A stretch of DNA of 64,000 bases from Maratus speciosus (taxonomy: Eukaryota > Arthropoda > Arachnida > Araneae > Salticidae), in the NCBI GenBank assembly GCA_963932465.1, contig OZ010794.1, positions 445,610,502-445,674,501 of the forward strand. The letters run 5' to 3'. Positions 55,654 to 64,000 of the stretch are shown here, piece by piece. The position numbers and the translations under genes were made by a program. Within the stretch, counting starts at the first letter, position 1, and each line of letters begins with the position of its first letter. The notes under the pieces are model-generated. The model was not told where the DNA came from and ran no database searches. It saw only the letters and a list, made by a program, of their open reading frames with translations.

Positions 55654-56190
55654 TCTATTCAATCTATCTTTTAACATGCTTTTACAAACAAAATATCAAA
55701 GTTCTCCAAATGTTATTTATGAAAAAGGAGAGAGAGAGAGGGGGGGGGGGGGGGAGAAATTTGTAAAAAGCAAATAGTATAAAATTTTGTAATGATAATG
55801 ATTCTGAGATTCATATAAATATTAAAATTGATCTAAGCCCAATAAAAAACAATGATGTTTTCAAAACAAAATACCAAAATTTTCCAAACGTTATTTCTAA
55901 AAAAAGAGAGGGGAAAGGGAATTTGTAAAAAGCAAATAGTAATAAAATAAACAAAAAATTTTGTGCATGCATGTGCAGTAAGTAAAAAATACTGCATGTA
56001 TGAGCACTGCATGCCCATAAAGCAAAAATTCAAAACAATATTCTTGTATTTAATAACATTTGTTAATGCTTGTCCCCACGCAGCATTAGCGATAAATACA
56101 AAATATTATTTTGTCTTCAAAAACATTGGTAAATTAGAAAAATTTTGTTTAAAAAAAAAAAAAATCTATGCAATATGTCTTTTAACATTC
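55485..56190 (+). repeat. Direct duplicates B/B' and C/C' in mirrored order
   Basis: B (about 55494-55677: CATTCTTGTATTTAATAACA, CAGCATTAGCGATAAATACA, A run, TCTTTTAACAT) recurs as B' at 56028-56190. C (about 55683-55790: AAATATCAAAGTTCTCC, GAGAGAG tract, TTTGTAAAAAGCAAATAGTA) recurs as C' at 55861-55960. All copies share one orientation, yet the order along the strand is B, C, C', B', flanked by terminus copies A and A'. Confidence 0.75.
55629..55756 (+). repeat. A homopolymer and GA/G tract
   Basis: About 25 A residues at 55626-55651; GAGAGAGAGAG then about 14 G at 55729-55754. Confidence 0.8.
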
Positions 56191-56886
56191 CGATGAAGCA
56201 AGTAACTTTTTTCCCTCTCCGACAGGTAAACTTAAATTACCCCATCCCTGACAAAAACCGCAACCAAACATTACAATAAGCATAAAAACTTAGTTAGTTA
56301 AAATAAGTAAACGAAAATAAAATACATAATTAATAAGTTCAGTTTTTGATAATGTACTACTTATTTAATTTTTAGCAAATTATAATTTTACATTTTATTA
56401 TGCCGAAAATTTTGGGTAACTGAAAGGAAGTTTGGTTTATATTCTCGGAGGAGGAGAGGGGAGGGGGGTGTCACTCAAAGGGTTAAAAGTACTTAATATA
56501 ATTTTATGTAGAGGGCTAGTGACGATGTCTGCGGACCAGTAAACTCTGATGTTTACTGTTCCTTGTGATCAGTGATTTTTTTTTAATCATTTCTACCGCT
56601 GTTTTGATATTTGCGACCCTGCAAAAATTTATTTTTTATCATAAGCGATAACAATAAGAGTATTTTATGAACTTTTTTGTATTTTAATATCACCCCCCCC
56701 CCCTCTGCCTGTTTTTTTTTCTTTTTAAATATCCCAGCAGTAGGGGTTGTTTTGTGTGTTAATAAACGAAAGCGTTAAAAGATGTCTTTTGTTTAGTATC
56801 CTTAAATCTTGACTGAATGATACTAAAGCATTTTGGATTTTGGCTGCCAGACTGCTTGGTTTCAGAAACAAAATACTACTACATAC

Positions 56887-58363
56887 TAGGGTGTAAAAAA
56901 ATCATGATTTTTTGGAACAGATATCATATTCGCCCCATATTGGCGCGATTTTTTTCTGTCGCCAATATCATATAGGCAACAGGTACTTAACTTGCGCCAA
57001 AGTGCTTGATGTGGCAACCCGGATTATGTTGTTTATGCTGTTGATGTTTTCGCCAAATTGGCAAGCGAAAAAAATCGCGCCAATATGGGGCGAATATGAC
57101 ATCTGTACAGATTTTTTTAATTTAAATCAGATTTTTTTTATTTTTTTCCCTGTGTTAAAATATTAAACATTTACCAAGAATTAAGCATTTCAAAAATGAA
57201 CAACCCTTCAGTTACTAACATAATCTATGTTTTTTTGCTTTAATTAATAAAATTTTAATTATGCAATTATAGAATTTACAAAAAACTGCAAATTAAAAAT
57301 TTCTTTAGTAACATACAACATTATGTGCATTAATATTTTGTAATAATTATGTAAACCAATATTAAATACTGCTTACATTTTAAAGTTATTGATAAATTGC
57401 ATTTAATTTTAAATTGATGATACAGATTAAATTTTGTAATTATTAAACAATTAACTTTTTAAGAACACAATCTACATTTTTGAAAAAGTGATTGAAAAAA
57501 GGTGATAAATAATAGTTTGATAAATACATAAAGCAGCCAGTAATTTTACACAGGTTCTAAAGCGTATGTATATCAAATCGATCAAAAATTGTAGCAATGT
57601 ATACAGCAAATTCACACATAATTTAAAAATAGATTACAAAAATTGTATTTTTGAAACTTAAATCGGATTTTTTTCCCCATAACATTAAAATATTTGAATA
57701 GCTACTAAATATTATAATGTTTTGAAGTTATTTAACATTTAGTTAGATTTTTTTTTAAAATGTATAATACTTCTTTTTACACAGTTTAATATTTTTATAA
57801 TTAACAATAACAAATATTACATTTTTTACAAGTGATTTAGTGATCGTTTTCATTACTGATTATAATGCTTTTTCACACTATTTTAAAAAATCAGAAAATA
57901 TGTGATTTTATCATCTGATTCAAATCAATTGATTAAAATCATTGACACTCTATTGCTATGTTTATTGTATAGTATAAAAGAATGAATAACTTGATTATTA
58001 AAAGGAAATTATGGCATTGTAAATTATATTAGATTGAAATATCATTTTTAAATTAAATGCTTTTTATGTTTGTTAGATAAAAACCATGCTTTTTACAAAC
58101 TTACTGTACTTAAAATTTCACAATACTCAGGAATTATGCTTAGGAACAATTATTTAAAGCTTTGTTTTGTGTATTCATAAGTCACAATACCTGTAGAAAC
58201 TTTCCAAATTATGTTCATCTTAGATTTGAATACTTTTTACGTCATTTTAAACATTTAGAATTTTTTTGATTTTAATCAATGATTTTTTTTAAAAAATCAC
58301 TTGATTAAAATCATGATTTAAATCGCTGATTTAAATCAACTGATTTAAATCGTTGACACCCTA
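56887..58363. mobile_element. 1477-bp hAT element with 8-bp duplication CTACATAC
   Basis: CTACATAC flanks it at 56879-56886 and 58364-58371. The left end is TAGGGTGTAAAAAAATCATG; the right end on the minus strand is TAGGGTGTCAACGATTTAAA. GATTTAAATCA-type palindromic words crowd the right subterminal region. The interior is very AT-rich with no coding frame; TTAAATCGGATTTTTT-like phrases recur near 57120 and 57660. Confidence 0.85.
56917..57106. mobile_element. 190-bp MITE nested in the hAT element
   Basis: ACAGATATCATATTCGCCCC at the left and ACAGATGTCATATTCGCCCC (minus strand) at the right continue as ATATTGGCGCGATTTTTTTC, giving ~40-bp arms with one or two mismatches. The high similarity suggests it is younger than its host element. 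Confidence 0.85.
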
Positions 58364-58591
58364 CTACATACAGACTTGCCAAGCTCCGAAATCCAAAAAT
58401 CAGAAATGAAATCAATTTTTTTTTTCAGTTTTAAATTGCGCTTTGTTGTCATATAAGATTAAATATAAACAATTACACAGACTATTAAAAAAGGTGCATT
58501 ACAATCAAGAGCACGGAAAAACGTGTGTAAATCAGAAGCATTGTCAAATGAAAAAGGTAATAACATCAGAAAGAATGAAATAGGTACTTAC
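58364..58591. other. Short AT-rich spacer before the promoter-like patch
   Basis: No repeat recognised. On the minus strand it would be the start of an intron if the splice donor at 58591 is real. Confidence 0.3.
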
Positions 58592-58760
58592 ATATTTCCG
58601 GAAAAAATGTATTTATTCCACGGATAATGCGGTGTAGCAATGGCGACCGCTTCCTTCTTCCTCGCGAACAGCCATCAACAACAACATCGTCTTCATCCGG
58701 GATCTTCGTAGCTCTCGTGTTTCAACCAATCAGATTCACGTTTCCAGAAAAACTGCGTTT
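58592..58760 (-). promoter_or_regulatory. Possible promoter and 5' exon (CCAAT box, splice donor)
   Basis: This patch is CpG-containing and GC-balanced, unlike the rest of the window. On the minus strand a consensus CTGATTGGTT (reverse CCAAT box) lies at 58733-58724. About 130 bases downstream is a strong splice donor, AT|GTAAGT, with GT at 58591-58590. Between them is only a short 27-codon frame (start MKTMLLLMAVREEEG) that ends before the donor, as an upstream ORF in a 5' UTR might. The evidence is circumstantial. The plus strand also has a frame nearby (58844-59032), so a bidirectional start is possible. Confidence 0.3.
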
Positions 58761-58843
58761 TCTGGTATATTTCACCGTGATTTGATATCGGGCCGTTACC
58801 TGTTGCACATGACTATGCGATTAGCACATTTTCCTCGGTAATT

Positions 58844-59032
58844 ATGCACATAATGATACCTTTTACCCGAGGAAATAGTGCCCATCGAAAACCGGTTCTC
58901 AGGTACTGCTCGCAAGGATATACCTGTGTTATTACTCGAGCACATTTCGAGGAATTGATGAAAGGCCGAGAAAAATACGATCTGTCGATGCTACTAGGGA
59001 AGACAATGCGTTGTGAAATGTTTAGAAGATAA
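58844..59032 (+). CDS. Small unrecognised open frame (62 codons)
   Basis: An ATG-started frame in GC-balanced DNA next to the promoter-like patch. It contains CSQGYTCVITRAHFEELMKG and ends MRCEMFRR. Composition and codon choice look less random than in other short frames here, but I recognise no family and length alone does not prove coding. A terminal coding fragment or a non-coding exon are equally possible. Confidence 0.2.
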   Translation: MHIMIPFTRGNSAHRKPVLRYCSQGYTCVITRAHFEELMKGREKYDLSMLLGKTMRCEMFRR

Positions 59033-59879
59033 CTAACCTATGGCCAATTGGTTTGAAGGGAAATATATAATAAAATCAAAACCACTAAATATAACTCCCC
59101 AATTTTCAGACAAACCAACCCTACAAGATAAATTTAATTATGGCTTTTTCATATATGGTCTAATAATAATATTAAGCAGTCAGGTAATTTCTAAATACGT
59201 AAAATAAGTAATTAGCAAGATTTTTAACAAATAATAACAAAGAAGGGAATTAATAATAATAAATCATTTATTTACACCACAGGCAAATTATATTAAGTTA
59301 CAATTAAATAATTCATACTTTTACCATCCAAAATAATAACTCATGAAAAAAACACTAATTTGGATATTAATTGAAGTTGACAAGTTCTCCTGGGCACCCT
59401 ATTCCCAATTCAAACATTTGATATTAATACGGTACACAATAGAAAAGAGAACATCCATAACATCGTACCTTTTTCCCCATTGGGGGTCACAAGATCCTTT
59501 TAGAGTTGTAGACTTGACAGTATATATATATATATCCAAAAGTTCTTTTTTTTTGTTTGTAGAACCACAACACACATATTCGTGTTCCGTAATTTTAGTT
59601 TTATTTACACTAAATTCCACCCAGGTCTGGCCCAAAAGCAAAAATGTTTAAATCATTTTTTAAAAAAAAATTAACACTACTATATTGCTCGTCATAGACA
59701 GAGCAAGTAAACATGGACAGATCAGCCAAAAGGGCTTGAAAAAAAATAACCACCGCACTCTGGAACTCTTTTTGTACATCTGTATTTTTTTCGAGAAAAA
59801 GAAAATCTCTCTCTGTTAAAAATTTGCATGTGCGGCTCTGAGTGGTGGATGCGAATTAACATATTAAGCATAATTAAAA

Positions 59880-60060
59880 TCTCCAACCACTCGCCGCTGC
59901 CTGGACCCGCCTTCGTGTCGGCCAGTGGTCAGTGGGTCCCCGGAATGCACAGGGCCTTCCGACCCTCCTACATCCGATATTTCAAACCCCACTTTCTCAC
60001 GAGACCGCGGGCTCCCACACGAAGATCCTGCAGCTGTCCCATAAAACATGAGGTCATAAA
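59880..60060. other. Isolated GC-rich patch
   Basis: CTCGCCGCTGCCTGGACCCG through GCAGCTGTCCCATAAAACAT is far above local GC. Open frames exist on both strands (59828-60109 plus, 59864-60157 minus), which is expected in GC-rich DNA. The origin is unknown: exon, inserted repeat or UTR. Confidence 0.35.
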
Positions 60061-60266
60061 AGTCCCTCTTTTGTACCAAAACTGTCCAATTCTTTACTTT
60101 ACATCGTAATATCATACATACAGATAGTAACTGGCAATTAAGCTTTCCCCTTAGCAAAACACTTGCCTGAGAAAATACTTAATGCTCTTGGTACCCATCC
60201 TTAATAAAATAATAATAATGTACTAATAAATGCATACATAAAAACAATAATACTGTACATTGAAAA

Positions 60267-60376
60267 AAAAAATTGAATTAAAAAATTAATCCATTAGATA
60301 AAATAATCACTTAGATAAAAAAAAACTTGAATTAAAAAATTAATCAATTAGATAAAATAATCACTTAGATAAATAT
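60267..60376 (+). repeat. 57-bp tandem duplication
   Basis: TTGAATTAAAAAATTAATCC (60272) and TTGAATTAAAAAATTAATCA (60329) each continue with ATTAGATAAAATAATCACTT and AGATAAA. Confidence 0.8.
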
Positions 60377-61434
60377 ATACATAGATGATATCGACAGTAA
60401 ACTTATTCATATATATATATATCTTTTTCCTTCAAAAAAATAGTTCTAAATATCCAAAATGTTGAAATCATGCCAACATTACTTCCCCCCCAACACAAAG
60501 CACTTGAAAGTCCATGTACAGGAACTATAACATCTTTCAAGTGGACCGATGTCCTTATCAAACACCGAAAGCCTCTCCAACGGCTGGACTTTGCAGATCT
60601 GTAAGGCACTGGGGCTTCTCTATGCTCCCTGATTCACCTCTTCCGTAGTGTTCAAAACTCTGTGAAGTCCGTGCAGAGATATGAATGTTCATTATCAAAT
60701 ACACGCTGATGTTATCTGTATAGTTCATTAAAATATGCCTGTACCCTAAATTGTACATTGTACATAAGATGAATATTCCTTCTTATTCTGTCCACGGTTT
60801 TATGCAGATTTGTATACGGTCCCTAAAGCAGTGTTCCCCATAACCATCACAGCCGCATACTGCATGAGTTCTGTCTCTCTGTGATGAAGGTACAGTCCCT
60901 GAATGTTCCCAAAAATTGTATATATGTGTACCAATTTAGAAGAGAAAACAAAAGGTTAATCATAAAAGATAAAATCCCCAAATTAGGAACCTAATTAATT
61001 ATGCCAATGAGTTTAAATACTGATCCACAAAGTTTAGCACACTTTTTTACACAAAGCAAGTATTCAGTTCATGACTACATAAGTACAACATTTAAATATC
61101 CATATTAAGAAAGGTTTATAACACACAATGAAACATATTTACCAACATAACTTTTTACACCGAATAATCATTTAACTACCAAACAAGCAAATATATCAAT
61201 ACATATTCTTACATTTTTCAAATACTTTTTTTACAATTATTTCACTACCTTTATAGTTTACAACACACATATATTTTTAAAACTATGCAACCACAATATC
61301 TAAAATTGATTCTCATATAGTAAATTCGATACTTTCATTCAGTAAATTACGTGATTCTCTAAACGTACCCTCTAATTAAAAGTTAACCAAATAACTATTA
61401 ATATTCTCTCAAATATAAGAAACTCAGTCTCAGA

Positions 61435-61438
<4 letters not shown>

Positions 61439-61487
<49 letters not shown>
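61439..61487 (+). repeat. Long A homopolymer (~48)
   Basis: It follows AGTCTCAGACTT. It could be the tail of a retroposed sequence or an assembly-sensitive run; no target duplication was found. Confidence 0.85.
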
Positions 61488-61488
<1 letters not shown>

Positions 61489-62718
61489 AGCACTTCCACC
61501 CAGAGAAGGAGATAGAGATAGTAGAAATTTAAAAACAAAAGAAAGCAGAAAAGAAAAAAAAACAGTATTTCATATTATTTTGTGACTGAATCCTTTATCT
61601 GAATTTACAAATTATGAGTGTAAGTATTATCATGTTACTTTATTTTAAATAAATTACTTAAACACTCTTCTTCTATTTATTCTTTTCTTTCATATAAATA
61701 AGTGGATTGTTTCCACTCATTCACCGCTTCACTACTCCCTTTTCCTCAATAGGTACTTTAACCACCCTAGCAAACAGTGCAATACAAGCTATCGTAAAAT
61801 TACAATTTCTAATAGCGTCAACAAAAGAGGAGAAAGAAGAAAAAAAAATATCCACTTTTCCATCTACCCGTTACCTGCCATCGATAACACTTAGAATCGC
61901 CCATTATAATGTATCGAAAGAGGCTGGAAAGTGATAATTCCAGAGCGGTCGAAGGTCACCCCTTAATGCCAAGCCAAGTCTAGTACGAGCTGGAGTGGCC
62001 CTTAAGAGAGAGGCGTGGATATTCCGTTTGCAAAGTAAGTAACAATTACTTCTATTAATCCCTGTAATACATGTATTATCTTTACATTACTTCTCCGTAT
62101 TCCTTAATCTGCACCCTATACACCGCCTATGCAACAAAAACAATTTCTTTTCGTACTATTTACTATAATAATTAACTATAATACAAGTGTTTGTAATGCA
62201 AATACGGAAGCCTAGTAGCCATTTTGCTGCATCAATGACATTCCACGAAACCAGTTTCACTTCCTCCCGTACGGAACTGTAGCCTGTTTTCTTACAAACA
62301 GCATCTGATATCCTTATTTGATTACTGTCTCCCCTATAAATGTTAGTTCCATTTAGACCTATGAAAAGTGCTAAGAAAAACTCGATATACTTTCTTAAAA
62401 TATAACATCCAAAAATGTTATTCATGTTCATTGGAATCCCTCACTTTTACTGACACCTGTATAAGACGAAACTTAATTCGTAACTAATAAAGTTGAACCG
62501 CGCCTTCGAATTTACAGTATATTGCAGAATAAACGGGTTCTGTGTACTTTATATTAAAATATCCTAAACAATTAATTTTGTATTCACCCCGAGAGAAAAA
62601 AAAAGAAAACAAGGAAAAAAAAATTATCAGTAATAACTCTACGAATACTCTTATCTAAAATATATAAATATCGTTTTCAACTGATACTCTTAAAATTGAA
62701 TTAAAACCACGAATGTTT

Positions 62719-62770
62719 TTTCTTTCTTTCTTTCTTTCTTTTAGGTAGATTTCGTATGAAATACTACCTA
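62719..62770. repeat. (CTTT)n and AGGTAG/CTACCT hairpin
   Basis: Five TTTC units (62719-62740) run into TAGGTAGATTTCGTATGAAATACTACCTA (split: TAGGTAGATTTC and GAAATACTACCTA), which folds back on itself. This looks like the end of a dispersed repeat. Confidence 0.65.
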
Positions 62771-62864
62771 TTGGGATCGTTCCTATGTTGGAATTTCTGA
62801 AAAATTTTTGCAGATCTACACCGATCATGACCCCTAGAACCCAAAACCACCCTCAGTAAAAAAC

Positions 62865-62865
62865 T

Positions 62866-62909
<44 letters not shown>

Positions 62910-62919
62910 ATATATATAT
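62865..62919. repeat. (TCTA)n / (TA)n microsatellite
   Basis: About 11 TATC units followed by about five TA units. Confidence 0.9.
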
Positions 62920-63074
62920 CACTTTCTTCTGGACACGATAACTTTCGTAATTCTGCACCAATCTCTTCCAAACTGATACATAAAATCAATGGGCATAAAA
63001 TCTCGGTCAAGTTCGTTAATGGGCAAAATCGGACCAAGGGGACGGAAATAGGGAGGGGTTTTGTGACAACAGAA

Positions 63075-63715
63075 AACCCCCCATAACTTCTTAATTTTTG
63101 TACATATCAAATCAGTTTAAAGTTTTTATTACTTCTAAAAATAGGGCCAAAAATTTATGTATCACAGATTTTTGATAAAGTTAAAAATGGGCTCAAGGGG
63201 CGCAAAAAATAGGGTTTTTGGGAGAAAAAAATTCATAACTTCGTCAATTCTCAAGATATCAAATTCAATTAATTTTATTATAAATCTCCTTAACATTATC
63301 TAAAACTTTTATATTCACAAGTTTTTGATAAGAGCAATTCGTACCGCAAAAAAAAATTAAAAACGAAAACAAAAAGGGCGTTTGAAGAAGAAACAAATCC
63401 ATAACTTCGTCAATTCTCAAGATATCAAATCCAATTAATTTTATCATGAATCTCCTTAACATTATCTACAACTTTTATATTCACAAGTTTTTCATAGGAC
63501 CAATTCGTACCGCAAAAAAAATTAAAAACGAAAACAAAAAGGTGGTTTGAAGAAGAAAAAAATCCATAACTCCGTCAATTCAAAAGATATAAAATCCCCA
63601 TGAATTTATCATATATCTTCTTAATATTGTCTACAACATCTATATAGACAAGTTTTGGATAGGACCAATTCTTAGAGCAAAAACAAATTAAAAATACATA
63701 CCGGTTGAAGTAAAA
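63075..63715 (+). repeat. ~150-167-bp tandem repeat, four units
   Basis: CCATAACTTCGTCAATTCTC-like starts occur at about 63081, 63232, 63399 and 63563. Each is followed by AAGATATCAAA, a CTCCTTAACATTATCTA-like phrase, TTTTATATTCACAAGTTTTT and GTACCGCAAAAAA. Units 2 and 3 are the most alike. Confidence 0.8.
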
Positions 63716-63724
63716 AATGATCTT

Positions 63725-63995
63725 AGTAAGGGTGCTTTCAAATCCAAACTGCTTATTTTCTGACTCATTTTACAATTCATTTTTGCTCTCAAAGGCTTCC
63801 AATTGGTACGTTTTCTTACTCAGAAACTATATAATGTACCGTAATGGTCGATTTTCTGATAGGGGCAGAATATATTTTTTTAAATGCTGTTAAAAAGGGC
63901 ATTTTGAACCGAATTTACCGAAGCGGATTGTGTTGGAAAATCATTGTATTAAGGATGCGGTTAAATCCAAACTGCTTATTTTCTGACTGGTTTTT
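63725..63995 (+). repeat. Direct repeat AAATCCAAACTGCTTATTTT, period ~221
   Basis: AAATCCAAACTGCTTATTTT followed by CTGACT is present near 63739 and 63963, preceded by AAGG(G/A)TGC. It continues the tandem style of the preceding array and runs out of the window. Confidence 0.65.
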
Positions 63996-64000
63996 AAATT

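Larger units (their letters stand above)
51160..56602. mobile_element. Long-inverted-repeat element, composite, with duplicated right terminus
   Basis: The left arm (51160-51280 and 52909-52990, split by the hAT element) is complementary to two right-arm copies at about 55115-55345 (A) and 56340-56602 (A'). Landmarks on the minus strand of the right arms are AATTGATTAAAAAA, CACTGATCACAAGG, TTTACTGGTCC, ACATAAAATT, TTAACCCTTTGAG, ATATAAACCAAACT and AATTTTCGGCATAATAAAAT; the left arm has them in the same order. Both right copies end at ACCGCTG, so the minus-strand terminus is CAGCGGTAGA, a hAT-like end. A' resembles the left arm more closely than A does. No transposase of its own is recognised. 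Confidence 0.6.
59036..62700. other. Low-repeat region with GC-richer islands, no gene proven
   Basis: GC-richer patches occur at about 59880-60060, 60560-60680, 60840-60910 and 61930-62030. They lack long open frames. The last one ends in AAA|GTAAGTAAC, a good plus-strand splice donor at 62033. Together with the patch at 58.6 kb this may be the body of a gene with non-coding exons. Confidence 0.3.

Noticed and set aside
59828..60157. Protein gene in the GC-rich patch (93 codons plus, 97 codons minus)
   Set aside because: Both strands are open, as expected by chance at high GC, and neither frame resembles a family I know.
61439..61487. Poly(A) tail of a processed pseudogene
   Set aside because: No coding relic upstream and no target duplication could be found, so the run is listed only as simple sequence.

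Overview
The window looks like a gene-poor, repeat-saturated stretch of a eukaryotic nuclear genome. It is very AT-rich and carries many homopolymer and dinucleotide runs. I find no intact protein-coding gene and no bacterial signature (no operons, no CRISPR array, no rRNA). The transposon mix is a mellifera-type mariner relic, Tigger/pogo-type elements, hAT, piggyBac-type TTAA elements, a Ty3/gypsy LTR element, tRNA-derived SINEs and repeats that end in CAGA microsatellites. This points to a metazoan, most likely an arthropod. A chelicerate such as a spider is my guess, not something the sequence proves.

Layout. 0-7 kb: a degenerate ~145-bp minisatellite, then a 1.5-kb inverted-repeat element holding one exon-like fragment of a pogo-type protein, then RTE-like dispersed repeats. 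7.2-11.3 kb: a foldback element with ~1.1-kb arms built from internal repeats. 13-23.7 kb: SINE heads, several MITEs, a hairpin whose two ends are tRNA-like, and a dead mariner. 24-27 kb: an element with repeated ATAAGCCCCC words, then a SINE with a perfect 15-bp target duplication. 27.4-32.6 kb: a Ty3/gypsy element whose gag-pol body is inverted relative to its LTRs and which itself carries at least two insertions. 33-37.6 kb: three transposons nested in one another, each with its own target duplication, then dispersed repeats. 39-41 kb: five short palindromic MITEs. 44-47.5 kb: a 243-bp tandem duplication, a decayed Tigger and a dispersed repeat. 48.1-50.2 kb: a 28-bp satellite array. 50.3-58.4 kb: hAT, pogo-type and long-inverted-repeat elements nested in each other, with duplicated termini. 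58.4-62.7 kb: the least repetitive part, with a CpG-containing, CCAAT-box patch that may be the 5' end of a real gene. 62.7-64 kb: microsatellites and ~165-bp tandem repeats.

The coding traces (gypsy gag/pol, mariner, Tigger, hAT and a pogo-like exon) are all fragmentary or broken. The interest lies in the insertion history. Many boundaries are fixed by target-site duplications (TA, TTAA, 8-bp hAT type, 5-bp LTR type), so the order of events can be read directly. Family names rest on my recognition of motifs and termini; no database search was possible.
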